Positions 33,482 through 47,384 are shown, counted from the first letter of the stretch. The stretch: 64,000 nucleotides of DNA from Cenococcum geophilum 1.58 (GCA_001692895.1 KV748198.1:621214-685213), one strand, 5' to 3'. The notes: generated by a model not told the origin, from the sequence alone. Translations and numbers: made by a program.

Positions 33482-36400
33482 AGCAGGTTAATAAAGGTCA
33501 AAAGAAGTAAAAATAAGGAGTCGACGTTATATCTATAGATAACGTCAACAACTATATTAAATTTAAAATCCTTAAGTATAAATACTTTAAGCTTATAAAC
33601 GTCAACCTATGGGAGTAATACTAAAAAGACTTTGCGGACTTTATAGAAGCTATTTTTAAGGAATGCAACCCTACTATTATCCGTAACCTACGGACCCTTT
33701 TACGTAACTAAGGCGTATGGGTTAAAAGGAACAAACGGGTTACTATCGCACGGTCCTTATATAATATAATATATAAGGAGGACCGAACGGAATAGACTAA
33801 GGAAGAAATCCTAGACGAGTACAACACTACTAAGGAATTCTTTACTTCTTCTAAACTTAATATAATCGCTAGCCTTATACCTAACCCTCTTAACCAAATT
33901 CGTCCTATAAACCTAAGTAGTTTTAGAATTAATCTTACTGGCTAAAGTATACCTAGTACTTATATTACGGACCATAATACCCCTATAACCCAAATTATGG
34001 ACTATAATACCCCCGTGAACTAAAATACGGACTAAACCCCTCTTATTATTTAAACTATAGATCCGCAACCCATATATCCGCAACCTATAAATCCGCAAGC
34101 TATAGACCCGCAAACTACCTAAGTAAAGACCTATGGCAAGGAGCTAGCTAATCTGGCTAAGCTCTATACCGACGAATCTAAGTACAGTAGTAAAAATAAT
34201 AATTTTAACTTTAAACTAACTATCTTTACGGACCTCTGTCAGAAGGCTAATATCCCTAAACAGGAGTTTAGCCAAGCCTACTCTACTATGCTGCGCGGCC
34301 TAGCACTTAACCACTACTACACTAACCTTAAGAGCAACCCCCTTAGCGTTCCCTTTAATAAGCTATATAAGGCTATACGTAACTACTTTAAAGGGCCGGA
34401 ATATAGGTGTAATATCCTTACCCAATAGAATGCGACTAAGTTACGGACCATAATAGACAAGAATACCGAAAAATTAACCATAGAGTGCCTATAAATCCTT
34501 ATTAAAGACCTCTACCACCTATAGTACGGTCTTAATATTAAGCTTTAAACGGACAACTTCTTGTATAACAAACTAATTACGGCCTACTAGGAAATAGAAC
34601 CCTACAAATACGCCTATTACAAGCCTATAGACACCATAGCTAGCCTTATTAACAATTTACGGTCCTCTATTATAACGTATAAAGCCTTAAACCCGCCAGG
34701 CAGTACTTAAGCCTTCGTTACAGACCTACAAGATCTATAAACTAACTCAGATACCTACTTTACGGACCGCCGCTACCGCTAGCAGCACCCGCATCGACTA
34801 GGTTCTACCTGTAACCTCTATAGCAACTCCTATACAAAAGTATACCCCTGCAGACAAACCAATCAGAAGTGCTTTATGTGCGGTAAGGAAGGATATTAGT
34901 CTATAAGGTATACCTAAGAAGAACATAATAGGTCTAAAAAGAAATTTAATAAACGGATTAACCAGTTTATTTTAGAATACAAAAAAAAGGAAGTAGAAGA
35001 GTCTCTTAATAAGTCAATAGAAGCCCTTATAATTAATTTTAACTTAGACGCTTAGGAATAAGAGACCTTAGAGACGTTCCTAACTACTTTTAGACCTTTT
35101 ACGGATAGTTAAGCCTTTAACACTATAACCATATTAGCCGACCGTTCCTTTATACACTCAATTGCACCCAAAAACTAGCCTATAAGTACACCCGTTAGAC
35201 CCGTTACAAACATTACGGACTATAAACAGGACCCATTTGCATATATTACTACAAAACGCTATACCCCTAAAGAATTCTATGGCGTTATAATTGATATAGG
35301 TGCCTCTAAGAAGTCTACTACAGGTTATAGATAATACCTTATATATAAGACCACCGTAAATAATAATACGGATATTAATACTATGCAATCTAGGGCCGTA
35401 AACGTCTAATTCGGCATCGGCTTAACCACATTAATTAGATTAGTTGCAGTTGAGACCCTAATTAGCCTAGTTAACTTCTACGTAGTAAAAGCGGATACCC
35501 CTTTTCTACTCTGCCTTGCAGATATAGATAGGTTATAGGTCTACTATAACAACGTTACGGACACCGTAATTGGCCCTATAACTGCCCTAGGAAGCAAATA
35601 TATTACCCTACTAATTATATAACGTTTTAGACACCCATTCCTTATATAGGGAGAGACTTTACGGACCTATATTTAGGAATCTTTTAACTATAACCCATGC
35701 TACCTCACTAGTACGGAGATCTACCGCCTATACCGCCGCTTCGGCTACCTATTAGCTAAAAAGCTATATAGAGTCCTTAAACGTTCTAGACACGACAACG
35801 TTAATAGGAAGGCAATTAACTACCTAACCAAATACTGCTCTTTCTGCTAGAAATACGGACGTTCCTTAGGTAGATTTAAGTTTACCCTTTATAAGGACCT
35901 TAATTTCAACCACTCAGTATACGTAGATATTATGTACATTAACGGTAGTCTAGTATTACATATAATTAACAAGGCAACCCGCTATTAAGCCGCCCGTTAG
36001 TTGCAAAATATATCTATAAAACATACTTGGGACATTTTACGGACCTACTGGATTAATATATACCTTAGGCCTCCTGAGTATATCACCTATAACGCTAGTA
36101 AGAACTTTATTAGCAAGGAATTCTAGCAGTATACTACGGCTATAGCTATATTAATAAAAGCCGTTCTAGTTAAGGCGCACTAGTTTATTAGGCTTATTAA
36201 GCAAGCTTACCTAGCTTTATAGAAAGCTTACCAGATTATTACGGATAAGTGTAAGAATATCTAAAAGGAACTAGCTTTACAGATGGCCATAAAAGCCGTT
36301 AACGATACCACCAGCCCTAATAGACTGGTACCTACCCTCTTAGTCTACGGAGCTTACCCAAGGATAAGTAACCTAGACTCTCCTACCCTATTTATTACGG

Positions 36401-38529
36401 AACGAGCAGCTGTAATACGGAAGGCAATGGCCAAAATAGTCAAACTACGGGCTAAACAAGCTGTTAATAACGACCTATACTACTGTAACGGACCTAATAC
36501 GACCCCAGTATATAACCTCCCGCTTAACTCTAAAGTCCTTATGTGGCGAAAAAGTGGCAATTGGACTAGACCTTACTGTCTACTGGCTGTAGAAGACGAG
36601 ACCTACTATATATAGCTCCCTAGCGGACCGACAAGCTTTAGAAGCACGTCTGTAAAACCCTATTTTCAGCCCGAAAGCACCTATAACGTCAAGCTAGACG
36701 AACTAAAAGCACCTACCGAGCTAGATAAACCAGAAGCACCTACTAAATTAGATAAACTAGAAGCACCTACCAAACTAGACAAACTAAAAGCACCCTTACC
36801 TACTAAAGAAGTCCCCTAGAAACCTACTAAGCCTATAAAACCTACTATAAAGCGTGGCTAAGGGCGCCCCTGAAAGTACCCTATAACTAAAAACCCCGTA
36901 ACGGAGAATTACTTAACCTCCGCAGATACCTTCGCAGGTATATCCGCAAAATAATCTCTGCCTACGGATATATTAGTTCTAGTATAGAAAACCCCTTTTA
37001 CGGACTTATAATGTAAAGAGATTAACGGACTACTTAAGAAGGGCGTCTTTGCGGTTATAATAGAGAGAGATATTCCGCAAGGCGTCCGTATATTTAACTC
37101 GCGCTTTATTAACAAAATTAAGTACCCTAGTACTAATAAAGCCTTTAAAAAGTTAAGGCTTGTTATATAAGCTTATAATAACTAGGGAAAGGACCTTATT
37201 TTTACGCAATCGCCTACAATTTAACGGGTTAGTTAATGGATTATACTTATACTTATGCCGGGACTATAGTAAATTAAACCTATAGCCCTTTACTTACGGG
37301 ATATCTTATAAGCCTATATACAGTCCAATACTTACCTAAGTAGGGACATCTTTATACGGCTACTACTCGAGCTTAATCTACAACTAGGAATAATTTTATA
37401 GGTTATAAAACCACTTTACGAAGTGCTAAAAGCTAGAAACCACTAGTTTAAGACATATTACTAACACCACATTAGTAAACTTAAGATAGAGCAGTCGACC
37501 TATAACCCTTGCCTCCTATATACCCTATTAAACGGCCTTAGCATCGTTAGACTCCAAATAGACGATACCCTCTTTTTAGCGGACTAAACTTTTACGGACG
37601 TAGAAGAGACTAAACTGTAAGAGGCTAAGTTCCTAGCAAAGCTACAGAAGTAGTTAACTAAGTAAACTCCAATTAAGTTTAACGGAGGCTTAATTATATA
37701 AAAGGGCAACTTAATCTAGCTAACTTAAGAACGCCAAGCTTAAAACCTAAAGCCTGTTATAGTAAAGCCTATAGACCTTACTAGTTCCCACGGAGAGACC
37801 TGTAAGACCATAAATATAAAGGACTAATACGCTGCATAGCATATAAGAGGTGCCTATATCGCCATAGTCTATTAACCCGAATCTACCTATAACTTATCCT
37901 TTGCGGCCTAGGCAGTAGATCTATAAGAAGAAAATATTAAGTAGCTTAATAAGCGCATTTAATAGCAAATTAATAATGCAATAAGAGGACTTACTTTTAT
38001 ACCGCTAGACCTAAATTCTATTAGCGTAATGGTATTTATAGACGCCTCCTTTGCCAATAATAGGGACCTATTATCGCAAATTGGCTTTATAATTATACTT
38101 ACGGACCGTAACTAAGACGCAAACATACTATATTAGTCTTTAATTAAATGCAAATAAGTAACCCGCAGTATACTAGCTTCTAAACTATATGTACTAGCCT
38201 ATGGCTTTAATATAGCAGCCGTAATCAAATTAACGATCCAGAAGATCCTATAATTGGAGCAGCTACCCCTGGTTTTATACACTAATTTAAAGTCTCTCTA
38301 CGACTGCCTAGTCAAGCTAGGTACAACACAGGAGAAGAGACTTATAGTCGACCTAATGTGCTTACGTTAGGCCTATGAACGATGTGAGATTACGGAGGTT
38401 AAATGGATCACTAGCAGAGATAACCTAGCAGACGCTATAACTAAGGCAAAGCCGTATTAAGCTCTTAAGACCCTAATTAACACAAATAAACTCAACCTAA
38501 AAGTTATAGAATGGGTAGAGCGAGACTAA
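33482..38529 (+). pseudogene. Copia I gag-pol polyprotein
   Basis: A single frame of about 1,680 codons, broken only by RIP-type TAA/TAG. Gag carries a P-Q-P-I repeat (34066-34115) and a knuckle at 34867: C-F-M-C-G-K-E-G-Y-*-S-I-R-Y, where the family has C/H at the Tyr sites. Protease has V-I-I-D-I-G-A-S (35287). Integrase has C-S-F-C-*-K-Y-G-R, Y-V-D-I-M-Y-I and T-Y-N-A-S-K-N-F (second Asp now Asn). RT has V-R-L-Q-I-D-D-T-L-F (37549, Asp pair intact). RNase H has V-F-I-D-A-S-F-A and ends with D-N-L-A-D-A-I-T-K. The terminal stop is at 38527-38529. Inactive. Confidence 0.9.
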
Positions 38530-38779
38530 CAGAGCATTTACGGTTCAGCTACGGCCCGTCGGAAGGCCGTATAGTGCATTTACGGCCCGTTAAAAGGCCG
38601 TATAGTTCATTTTACGGACCGTAAGCAGGACTTACGGCTAGCTTGGAGCACCATTTGGAAGGCAACCTAGAAGGCACCTTAGGAGGGATTTCCTATGTAT
38701 TTTCTTATGTGTTTTATGGTTCTATTAAGACAATTACGGAGGCTATATATAAGTGGTTTCATTTTCTAAGTACCGCTAG
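38530..38779 (+). other. Copia I 3' untranslated region
   Basis: Dense in TTTACGGCCCGT/TTTACGGACCGTAA palindromic segments (38540-38640), forming short perfect inverted repeats of the type TTACGG...CCGTAA. No coding frame seen. Confidence 0.6.
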
Positions 38780-39049
38780 TGTATAATTATAGCACCTGTC
38801 GTACTAACCGCGTGCTTACGCGTTCGGTACGCCGAATACGCGTTTACGCGTTTAGTGCACCAACCACCCACTTACGCGTCTGGTGCACTTCTGAAGCACT
38901 GACTAATTAGGGGGAGGCGCATTAGTATATAGACTACGTAGTCTGCTTTATACAATCGATAGTCATCACCGTCTAAATGAGCATACGATACTATACGTAT
39001 TTCGTGCCCCTAGACACGACTCACTTATACCATTAAATTGGTACCGACA
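38780..39049 (+). repeat. Copia I 3' LTR
   Basis: 270-bp partner of 32667-32936 with transition-only differences, followed by the target duplication CTTAG. Confidence 0.92.
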
Positions 39050-39059
39050 CTTAGTTTTA

Positions 39060-42000
39060 GATTTTTATTTCTTTATAAACTTATTTACGCGTATACTGTT
39101 AATTTAAAGAAAATTATTATTATAGAATTAATTGTATATGTCTTAATCTGTGTATAAGTTTATCTAGAACGTTCTTCTTTTATTTAGCGAAGTTGGTATT
39201 AGTTATATAGGTCTCTTAATATAGGAAATGTTGTATATTTAGTAGCTGTCTAGGTTTCGTCTATTTTACGCTATATTTATAGGAAATTGTTCTACTTTAA
39301 TTATCCTATTAAAAGGATCTATTTTACCTCTATTGCATAGACGGAATAGCTTAAGAAGTGCTTTATAGTATACTTAGTATCTACTATTTTTATCTATCTA
39401 ATTTAAGTCCTATACCAATACTAGCAATTCTAAATAGGTAGCCCGCGTTCCCTTTATTCTATCTAATACATTCTTATATTCTTATATAAAAACTTAATCT
39501 CTCTATAGGGCAGTAGTCCGCATTTAGACTAGGTTATAGCGTGCCCATACTTTATATAGTTGGTTAAAATTATAAAAGTCTTTACCGCGTTAAATATAGC
39601 ATATTATAGAGTAATAAATACTAATATGTAAATCTTATACCTAGGCTATATCTCTTTTAAGGCGCTTAACGTCTAAATCCGTTGCTTATATACCATTAAC
39701 TCGCTTATAATATTCCCATATAAATAAAGCTAGTTTTATAATAAATTAATTAATACCTAGCCTAGTCTAAATTTCATAGGCTCTACGCCATAACTTTAGA
39801 TTTATTCCGTATATTAAAAACATTTAGTTAGTTAACTAGCAGCAATCCTATCTATATAGCTCGTCTATTAGGTTAACTATGCTTAATAATAATACAATAT
39901 ATAAATCTTCTATAGTATTAGCTGCTAGTATTAGCCTTATATTTTCCTATAGCTCCATCTCTTACATTATTATAGTATTTATTAATTCCGTATTAAGATA
40001 AATTATTTACTCTTTATACCCTTTACGCTTATTTAATCTTTAATAGAAATTCTTCTAAGGAATATATGCCCTTTCGCCATACTCTATTATAGTTCCTATT
40101 AGGGCGCTAAATATACAAATTATTTCCAGATAGTAGGAAATTGCATAAAGTTTAGGTATATTAAAATTAGGTAGGTTTTTATTATCAGGTTAATACGGCA
40201 AAAACGCCTCTTTAGTCTTATCTATTCGATATAATACAGCTTTAAGGTATTTAATCGTATCTTTATTATATAATTCGTATTTAGCTAATAATGCAAAGTT
40301 AACTATAGCACGAATAAATAGCATTGCCCCCTCGTGCCTATATAGTAACGGTGCTATAACTAGTATAATCTGACAAAGAAGGGACTTATACATCTTTCTA
40401 GTCTATTAGCTTAACTTTATAAAGTTATCCCACCTAATTATACCTTTAAAGGGTTTAACTTTAGCGAATTATACGGTTAGAAGATATTCTACCCTATCCT
40501 TAGTAGATAATAGGGTTTTTACACCACTATAATTAGTTATTAGAACCCTCCCTTTCCCTTTTTTAATATTAAGCAGTAGTGCCTAAAGCTAGCTTATTAA
40601 ATGCTTTATAATACCTTTATATAATTAATATAGTAAATTAGGGGCCATTATAGCGTATATATCCGCTATATAATAGGACTAGGTAAAATTTTAAATTGGC
40701 CTAATATACTTAGGGTCGCTGCGATCTAGCTATAAGTTTTACTATCGTTTAAGTTATTTAATAGTCAATTTATATATCCTTTGCGGCCATTTGCCAGATA
40801 TAGTACTTAATAGGTTACCTTATTTATAAGGCGGTATATAACACATTATATAGTATTACCCTAATTTTACTCCTATTAATATAACCTACTCCTTATAATC
40901 TGCTATAAACCTAGTAAGTATAGGGTAGCATTGCCGGATAAACCTATCCGCGTATTATATTAGTATGCCGCGCCTAGCAGCGCGTTTAAGGGTTAGTTTT
41001 TATATTAACTTAAGTACCTATATACTGCTAAGGTAAATACTTACGTTTAAATATAATGCTTATTACTTAATAGTATATATCTAGCTTATTTATCTGGTTA
41101 CTTAGTAAGTCTATAGGTATATAACCTAGCAGAAGCATTACTGGCCTACTAGCTATACGTTAAGTCTTTAATAGGATATTAAGTATTATAATATAAACCA
41201 GATACGCCTTTTTATCTCCAGATAGTATAGTTAGCTTAATTTAGTCGCTACTAGGTATTACTATAATAGCCGTCGCACCATTAGGTAATTAATCTTAGAT
41301 CTTCTACTAACGGTCAGCCATATATGCCTTATTATACACTCTATTACCTTTTATATTAAATTAATCAATAGGAGAATAAACCATATTACCTTTAAATGGG
41401 AAATAACCGATTAGGAAGGCCACCACGCTAAATATATTACGGTAGTATATCTTTAGGTTTTTGCCGTATATATTAAGTTCTATAATTCACTAGCTATTAT
41501 TACTTACACCTTTAGAAATAGAATGTAGTTTTATCTTAACTTCTTTTGCATTTCAGTATAATATATATCCGTCCCTTATATTTTTAATACAGGGGTCTTA
41601 TAGCCACGCGTCTATTTCTTTTACTAACGTACTATTACGTACCTACTAGATAACTTGCGCCCATTCTATAGAGCTTACAAAAGGATAGAACATATTATTG
41701 CCTTTATTTATTCCATCTGCTAACTAGCTAGGCCTTAGTAGGTAGTCGCGATCTATAGTAGACTGCTAATTAGAGTTCCCCTCTAGGTGGCTAAGTAGGG
41801 TTCCTGTATAGCGGCCAGTCACTTTATAATAAGTTTAGGTATAATAAATATCTAAGGTAAAGAGGCTTATTGCCACGTAACTATACGTTTCGGTGCTAGT
41901 TAGTTATTCTACTAGTGCTATATAGCTTAGCTCCTCTGCTAATATTATACTAGTATTTCCTATAATAGTTAGTAAAGTATTGTTAATAGCGGTATCAGTT

Positions 42001-42385
42001 GCTATAAGGTCGTATACCTATTATTCTATAGTAAATTCGTCGTCTTTATATATATCCACTTAAGCCTAGATTATAGGATAGATATTATCCCGTTAATTAA
42101 GATAGTCTATACCTATAGCTTTATAGTATAGCTTATATCGCACCAATCTACCTATAGTAAAAATTATGTGCTTGCATTTAGGGCACTGGCGATTTATTAA
42201 GCCTATTATAATAGCGACAAATGCGGCTCCTTACGTTGTTATTAAGATTAGACAGGTAGGTTTATACCTAAAAAGGGCAGTAGTTACATAACTAATCTAA
42301 TAGCCGCAATTTACGGCGATCTGCTAGCCATCCTAATAACTAACTATAACGGCTTGCTCCTTTTAAATTATAAGTTAAATATACT
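39060..42385 (-). pseudogene. Plavaka-type (CACTA superfamily) transposase remnant
   Basis: Minus-strand frame of about 1,100 codons when RIP stops are read through. The N-terminus is Cys-containing (N-C-G-Y, then C-P-K-C-K-H near 42190). Plavaka-like blocks follow: F-Y-P-F-V-S-S-I-E-W-A; D-Q-I-K-L-T-I-L-S-G-D-K-K-A-Y; I-M-A-P-N-L-L-Y-*-L-Y-K-G-I-I-K-H-L-I-S; H-E-G-A-M-L-F-I-R-A-I-V-N-F-A-L-L-A; F-N-I-P-K-L-Y-A-I-S-Y-Y; and E-Y-G-E-R-A-Y-I-P-*-K, then N-K-R-K-G-Y. These match the family order HxLYxGxIKH, RALxxFxxxAxxE, FNxPKxHxxxHY, SNKRxxYxxQ. No terminal repeats were identified. The Copia element sits just past its 3' end. Confidence 0.6.
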
Positions 42386-42529
42386 AAGTAGTATATTATT
42401 CTAAGCGCTAATAATATATAAAGCAGTATTGTATCCTACAGTACCTATTATAATTAATTTATAACCGCTAAATATTTATAAACCTTTAATCCTTATCCCT
42501 CGCTAATACTATACATACCTAGCATAGCA

Positions 42530-43620
42530 ACAACACAATTAGATAGTGTGTATACTATAAAGGAGGCATAGTATAAGTCTATCGGTAAAACTCCTAGGAA
42601 GGATAAGCAGATTATATCCAGGTTTAGTATTAGCAGCGCTTATTTATACGAGATTAAAGGGGCAGTTAAGGATATTGTAAATAAGGGCAATACAATATCC
42701 ATACGCTTCCAAGACCGCATAAATTACGCCATTTAAAGTAAGATTATAGCTAAAATCGTTAATTAAATCCTAGAGTCTAGTAATGCTCTAGTTAGGTGGA
42801 CTAAGGAAGTGGCCTAATATCTCCTTACTCGCACGCAGTTAAATATACGCAAGAAAGCTGGCCGGGCCAGTGCTAAATTAGGACTTTAGTATAGAGCTAT
42901 AAATTCTACTATAGGGTACCCTTATACAGAGCCTTAGAACGTATATTAATCTCTTTTACCTAAATATATTAACAAATATGACGTTTAGGGTCTTATAATC
43001 TGTATATATTAAGATCTAAAGAATATACCCCAGTCTATAATTTATATGGACTTAGGTACTAGCCTACTTTAAACTAACTTAGTAGAAGGGTAAATAAGTC
43101 TTCTAGATTTCCCTAAATTTCTTAATATTGCCTAGGATGCTAAAGTTAACCTAGAGACAGAGGAGTTATAGGCAGATATACTAATAATTATGCCAGTTCG
43201 GAATATAGGACTTTTAAAGTATGCAATATAATAAACGCTTAAAGCCTCTAAGGATATAATCGTTTTTATAGTCGCGAATATATATAGTATATAGTAGTAG
43301 TCCTTATAGCTTTAAATCTAATACTATTTAGAGTCTTAATTATTTACTAGGAGCCTTACTTAAAAGGGTATATTAAAGCGATCTTAATTAAGCTAAAATA
43401 TTAATTATAGGCAGGCAAAACGTCCTAGGCGCATTAACCCTCGTTCTTAAATTGTATATTCTAATATACTTCTAACTTCACCTAATACTAGTTATTTATA
43501 AAGAATATTTTCTATAACCAAAGGAAGCGTATTTAGCGGCAATCTGCTATAGCAAATTGCCCTTTAACGCGCGCGCGTTATATTCTATTAACGAGAGCAT
43601 TTGCCTTAAACTTATCCACT
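42530..43620 (+). pseudogene. Unrecognised RIP-degraded reading frame (about 360 codons)
   Basis: Divergent from the Plavaka-like gene, about 150 bp away. Read-through translation is protein-like: E-A-*-Y-K-S-I-G-K-T-P-R-K-D-K-*, R-F-S-I-S-S-A-Y-L-Y-E-I-K-G-A, R-K-K-A-G-R-A-S-A-K-L-G-L, then I-I-Y-M-D-L-G-T-S-L-L and E-T-E-E-L-*-A-D-I-L-I-I-M-P-V-R. A basic K-R-P-R-R-I-N-P-R-S segment lies near the end. The start codon is not identified. Divergence from the transposase makes an accessory gene of the same element possible, but no family is recognised. Confidence 0.4.
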
Positions 43621-43904
43621 TTACTTTACTTTTTACCTTTACTACCTTAACTAACTCTTATATAGCACCTCTACGCAATATTAATTAGTTAATTAATTAG
43701 TTTAACCGCCAATTGCTACTTTAAGCTGCAACTTATTCCCTAAAACTACGGTAATCTACCTAGTAGATTAACTCTTATAATCGGTTTATCTTACCTACCT
43801 ACTTTAGACTTACACCTTTACTAAGCACTAACTAAATTCTTCTACTTTTATATAGTAACGCTCCACTCCTTCTTTATTTTGTCTTAGTATCTTTATATAT
43901 TATA
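43621..43904. other. AT-rich spacer
   Basis: RIP-degraded sequence between two decayed reading frames. I see no recognisable feature. Confidence 0.5.
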
Positions 43905-46735
43905 ATAAAGGACTTAGATATTATAAAGGGATAGGATATTAATGCTCGTTACTTTAAGGAAATTAAGAGATATAATCCTAAATAACATATAAGAGGCCAG
44001 GCTTAAAAAATCTACATTTTATACTGCTAAAGATAAAGTACCGCGTAATTAGTTTATTTAGAAGATTCTTAGTAACTTACCTAAGAAGGAACGTGCTTTA
44101 AACAGCTAGTCTAAATAGGCTATTATTTCTTTTATATTATCTTAGAGAACTAATACTACTAAACGGCAAAACATTATAAAGTCGGAACCTAGAAGTTAAA
44201 CCTAATTTAAACCTATAATAACGCTAGCACGTATATTTACTTCTAAGCCAATATCTAAATTATATGGTTTTATATTACTAAATAAGCCGTTCTTACTTAA
44301 AAATATAACCTTTTAGTTTTAAAGAATAAACCTAATTACCTAAAGCACTATAAAGCTTTATATAGTCTATAAATTTTAAAAGGCAATATAGAAACTCTAA
44401 TAGTTAAAGAAATTAGATTCTCGCTATTTTAAGAGGTCGTAGTATTAGTAGGTTTTATCTTAGATAAGAATGAAATTACCTAGCTTAACATAGTCACTAA
44501 TAAGGAGGTTTATATTACCTAGCGAGGGCCATTATAAGCCGTGTTTTAGTGGTGTATGCTATATAATAGAAATAGAGTAGAATTTCTACTTAAGAGTATA
44601 GATTATAAGTCCCTTTAATAACATCTAGCTGTTTATATGCTAATAATTACAGCTAAGCGTTTAATTGTAAAAGCATTATACTAATTACTAAACAAGTGGG
44701 GCATAAACCCTCCTAGAATTGCCGATACTGTAACCCACTAGTATTTGCGCGCTAAGGCCACACCTAAGAAATAGTAGAAGATTACGCCTAAGCCAATCCG
44801 CAAGTACTTAGACATTAAGTTTACTAATAAAGATAGCGAGAATAAGAGTAATGCTTTATCCATCTTATTAACACGCAGCGGCATTCTAAGTCTACTAAGT
44901 CCGAAGAAATATAGTTATAAAAGGGAGTAACCTACTAGAGGTATCTATAGGTAAACTACGGCAAACTGCCGTAAGCTGCCGTAATAATCTAGTATCTAGG
45001 CTATGGATAATCCCGACGATATAGAATATAGTAAAGATAATTATGATACTCCCTAGAGCAAAACTGCTTTATATCCCTAATTAGCTTAAACTCTATATAA
45101 TAATTAAACTCTATACCCGCAAAAAGCTTTTGGTAAAACTATAGAAACTAATATAATCTAAGATACCTTAGGTAAAAATGCGCTTAAGGATAATATAACC
45201 CAAGCTAAGAAGATATAGGCTATAATGCCTATTACGCAAAGGTATAAGTATATAGTTATCTTAAATTAGACTAACATTAGCTCTTTTTAGATTTTAAGAG
45301 GCCGCTATAGCTAAAGCAGGAGGTAGGGTTTAACGAATGGAGCAGTAGATGTATAAACGTTCGGCTAAGCTATACAAAGTTCCTAAAAAGGCCGTCTTAG
45401 TAAAGAATCCGGTCCCTATTCCTAGTAAATAGGGTTTAAATCTAAAGTTTAAATCATTCCTATACCAGCTATATGGCGTATCTAAGATATTCTACTAAGA
45501 GCGCACGTAACTAAACGGTGGGGTTTTTGCTAATATATAGAAACCGGAAAAATTATAACCGCGTACTTAACTATTATCCTTAGTTACTACTATGCTATAA
45601 ACCTAAACAAAGTAGCTACTAATTAAGCGGCTAGGAATGCGAATTAGCATCTATAGAAGGATAACTAGGCTAAAGACACTGAGTGTTCTAGCTAGGACAA
45701 GATGCCTTTTCTATACTTATATATAAATTAAAACGCCATATCTATAATATAAAGACAGCATAGTGCAAATCTAGTTATTATAATTCTAAGTATAATTACT
45801 AGCTAGAGAGACAATTACATCTTATTATTTAAGGACTCTACGCTTATAATAAAAGAGTAGACGCTACTACAGTTTGCAATATGCTATAAGACAGAAGGTA
45901 TATCTAAAGGAATAGCGCGACTAAACCCTTAGGAATGGCTTTAAATGGGGACTTTAGGGGACTAGTTAGATTATAATACGATAAATAATAGTCGGACTCT
46001 TATAGGTAAAAAGAAAACGCCTTACTTATGGTTCTTTAACGGCCCTTTATAAAAGTATATAAACCGTTATAACTACGCTCTTTAGCAGAATCTTATGGGA
46101 TGAGTTTTATAATAAAAAAAATTAAGAAACTTATATTAATTAATTCCTTTATTCTTAAAAAAAAAGTAGTACCACTATACCTAAGATTCTTTACCTAGGC
46201 TATTTCTAGTATAGTAATAGAGAATAGTATTATAGATATGTGCTGGTTTATTATAAGCGCCCTTAAAGATATAGATTAGGCAACCGCTTAAGCTAACCTA
46301 GCATTCTTAGAAAATATACATCCGCGGAAGTTAATAAAATAGCTAAACTATAGACCCAATTTTTAAAGCAGGGAAGGAGTAACCCTAAAAGTGCCTTATA
46401 GTCTGCGATATATAAAGAATTAGTTAAGATCAGTGGCCTAATTCTTATAAATTTTCTCATTCGCCGTAATTGGGATACTATTGACTTTAATAACTAAAAA
46501 CTGAAAGCTGTTCTAGGCTAGCTCTAAATTTAACACATAAAGTATAATGATAAAACTAAAGAACTTAAATTCCTATACAGCATAGAAGGTGCAATAGTAT
46601 TAGAAATAGAAGAGGCATTCTAGCAGAAAATGGTTAAATAAGAGAAGATGGTTCTCCTACTAGGAAAAAACTAGTATAAATAGCCAGCAGCTCCTTAAGC
46701 AGCTACTTTACATACTATAATGTAGTAATGACGCC
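43905..46735 (+). pseudogene. Unrecognised long RIP-degraded reading frame (about 900 codons)
   Basis: One plus-strand frame is readable from about 43905 to 46090 with all stops being TAA/TAG: E-G-T-C-F-K-*-L-V, E-T-L-I-V-K-E-I-R-F-S-L-F, V-G-F-I-L-D-K-N-E-I-T, R-G-P-L-*-A-V-F-*-W-C-M-L-Y-N-R, W-G-I-N-P-P-R-I-A-D-T-V-T-H. A Gln/Asn-rich linker follows (about 44940-45200), then P-Y-L-W-F-F-N-G-P-L-*-K-Y. After about 46100 two frames alternate (one with I-L-I-N-F-L-I-R-R-N-W-D-T), implying indels. It is as long as a transposase or helicase, but I see no DDE triad, Walker box or zinc finger I would trust. Identity unknown. Confidence 0.45.
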
Positions 46736-47384
46736 TGGGTTACTTTTATAGAAGGATAGATTTAACAAGGATCTTTTAGATAATAAAAAAAATAAACGTC
46801 TAGTCTAATACTACACCAACGCAGTTAAAAATCCCATTAAAAGTATCTTGGATTAGAATAAGGAGGAAATTCTTTATAACAATATAAAGTTTAAGACGCT
46901 TTAGCTATCTATAAAGAAATTATAGCAGCACTATATGTTAAAGGCTATTGTAGCAAATTTTTTATTAATATTAATATTTTATTTATTAGGGCGGTATATA
47001 TACTAGTAAGTGGCAAAACACTCTATCTTTTTACCTTTTAATAGCAGCACGCTTAACTGGAACTCTAAGCTAACACTTATTTTAGGCCTTAGTTACTAAA
47101 TATAGTAAGGATGCCGTTATATACCTCCCTAAAGGAATACTACTAAAGCAAAAAGACTATATAATCTATAACTCGTAAAAGCAGCCAAATAGACTATAAA
47201 TTCTCTTATTATTTCTAAAGGCTATTATGGAGGGTGTTACTATTAACGGCTTCCCGTATTAAAAGTGGAATTCTAGATAAGCTTAAGTTTAAGAAAAACA
47301 TAGACACAAATAAGCCTAGAAATTTAAAGAAGTAGCTAATACAAATGTTATAGATTATAGTAGCGATATATTTTTAATCCTTTT
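46736..47384 (+). other. Degraded region, frames unclear
   Basis: All three plus frames are readable for 100 or more codons when TAA/TAG are read through, so no frame can be chosen. It may be the 3' part of the preceding frame after further indels. Confidence 0.3.

Larger units (their letters stand above)
32667..39049 (+). mobile_element. Copia element I, complete
   Basis: 6383 bp with 270-bp LTRs (32667-32936 and 38780-39049) running TGTATAATTA...ACA and a perfect 5-bp target duplication, CTTAG (32662-32666 and 39050-39054). Gag-PR-IN-RT-RNase H order in a single frame shows it is Ty1/Copia. LTR differences are transitions. It is RIP-inactivated, but the frame is otherwise uninterrupted. 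Confidence 0.95.

Noticed and set aside
36909..37115. Open minus-strand frame of 68 codons
   Set aside because: Antisense to Copia reverse transcriptase.
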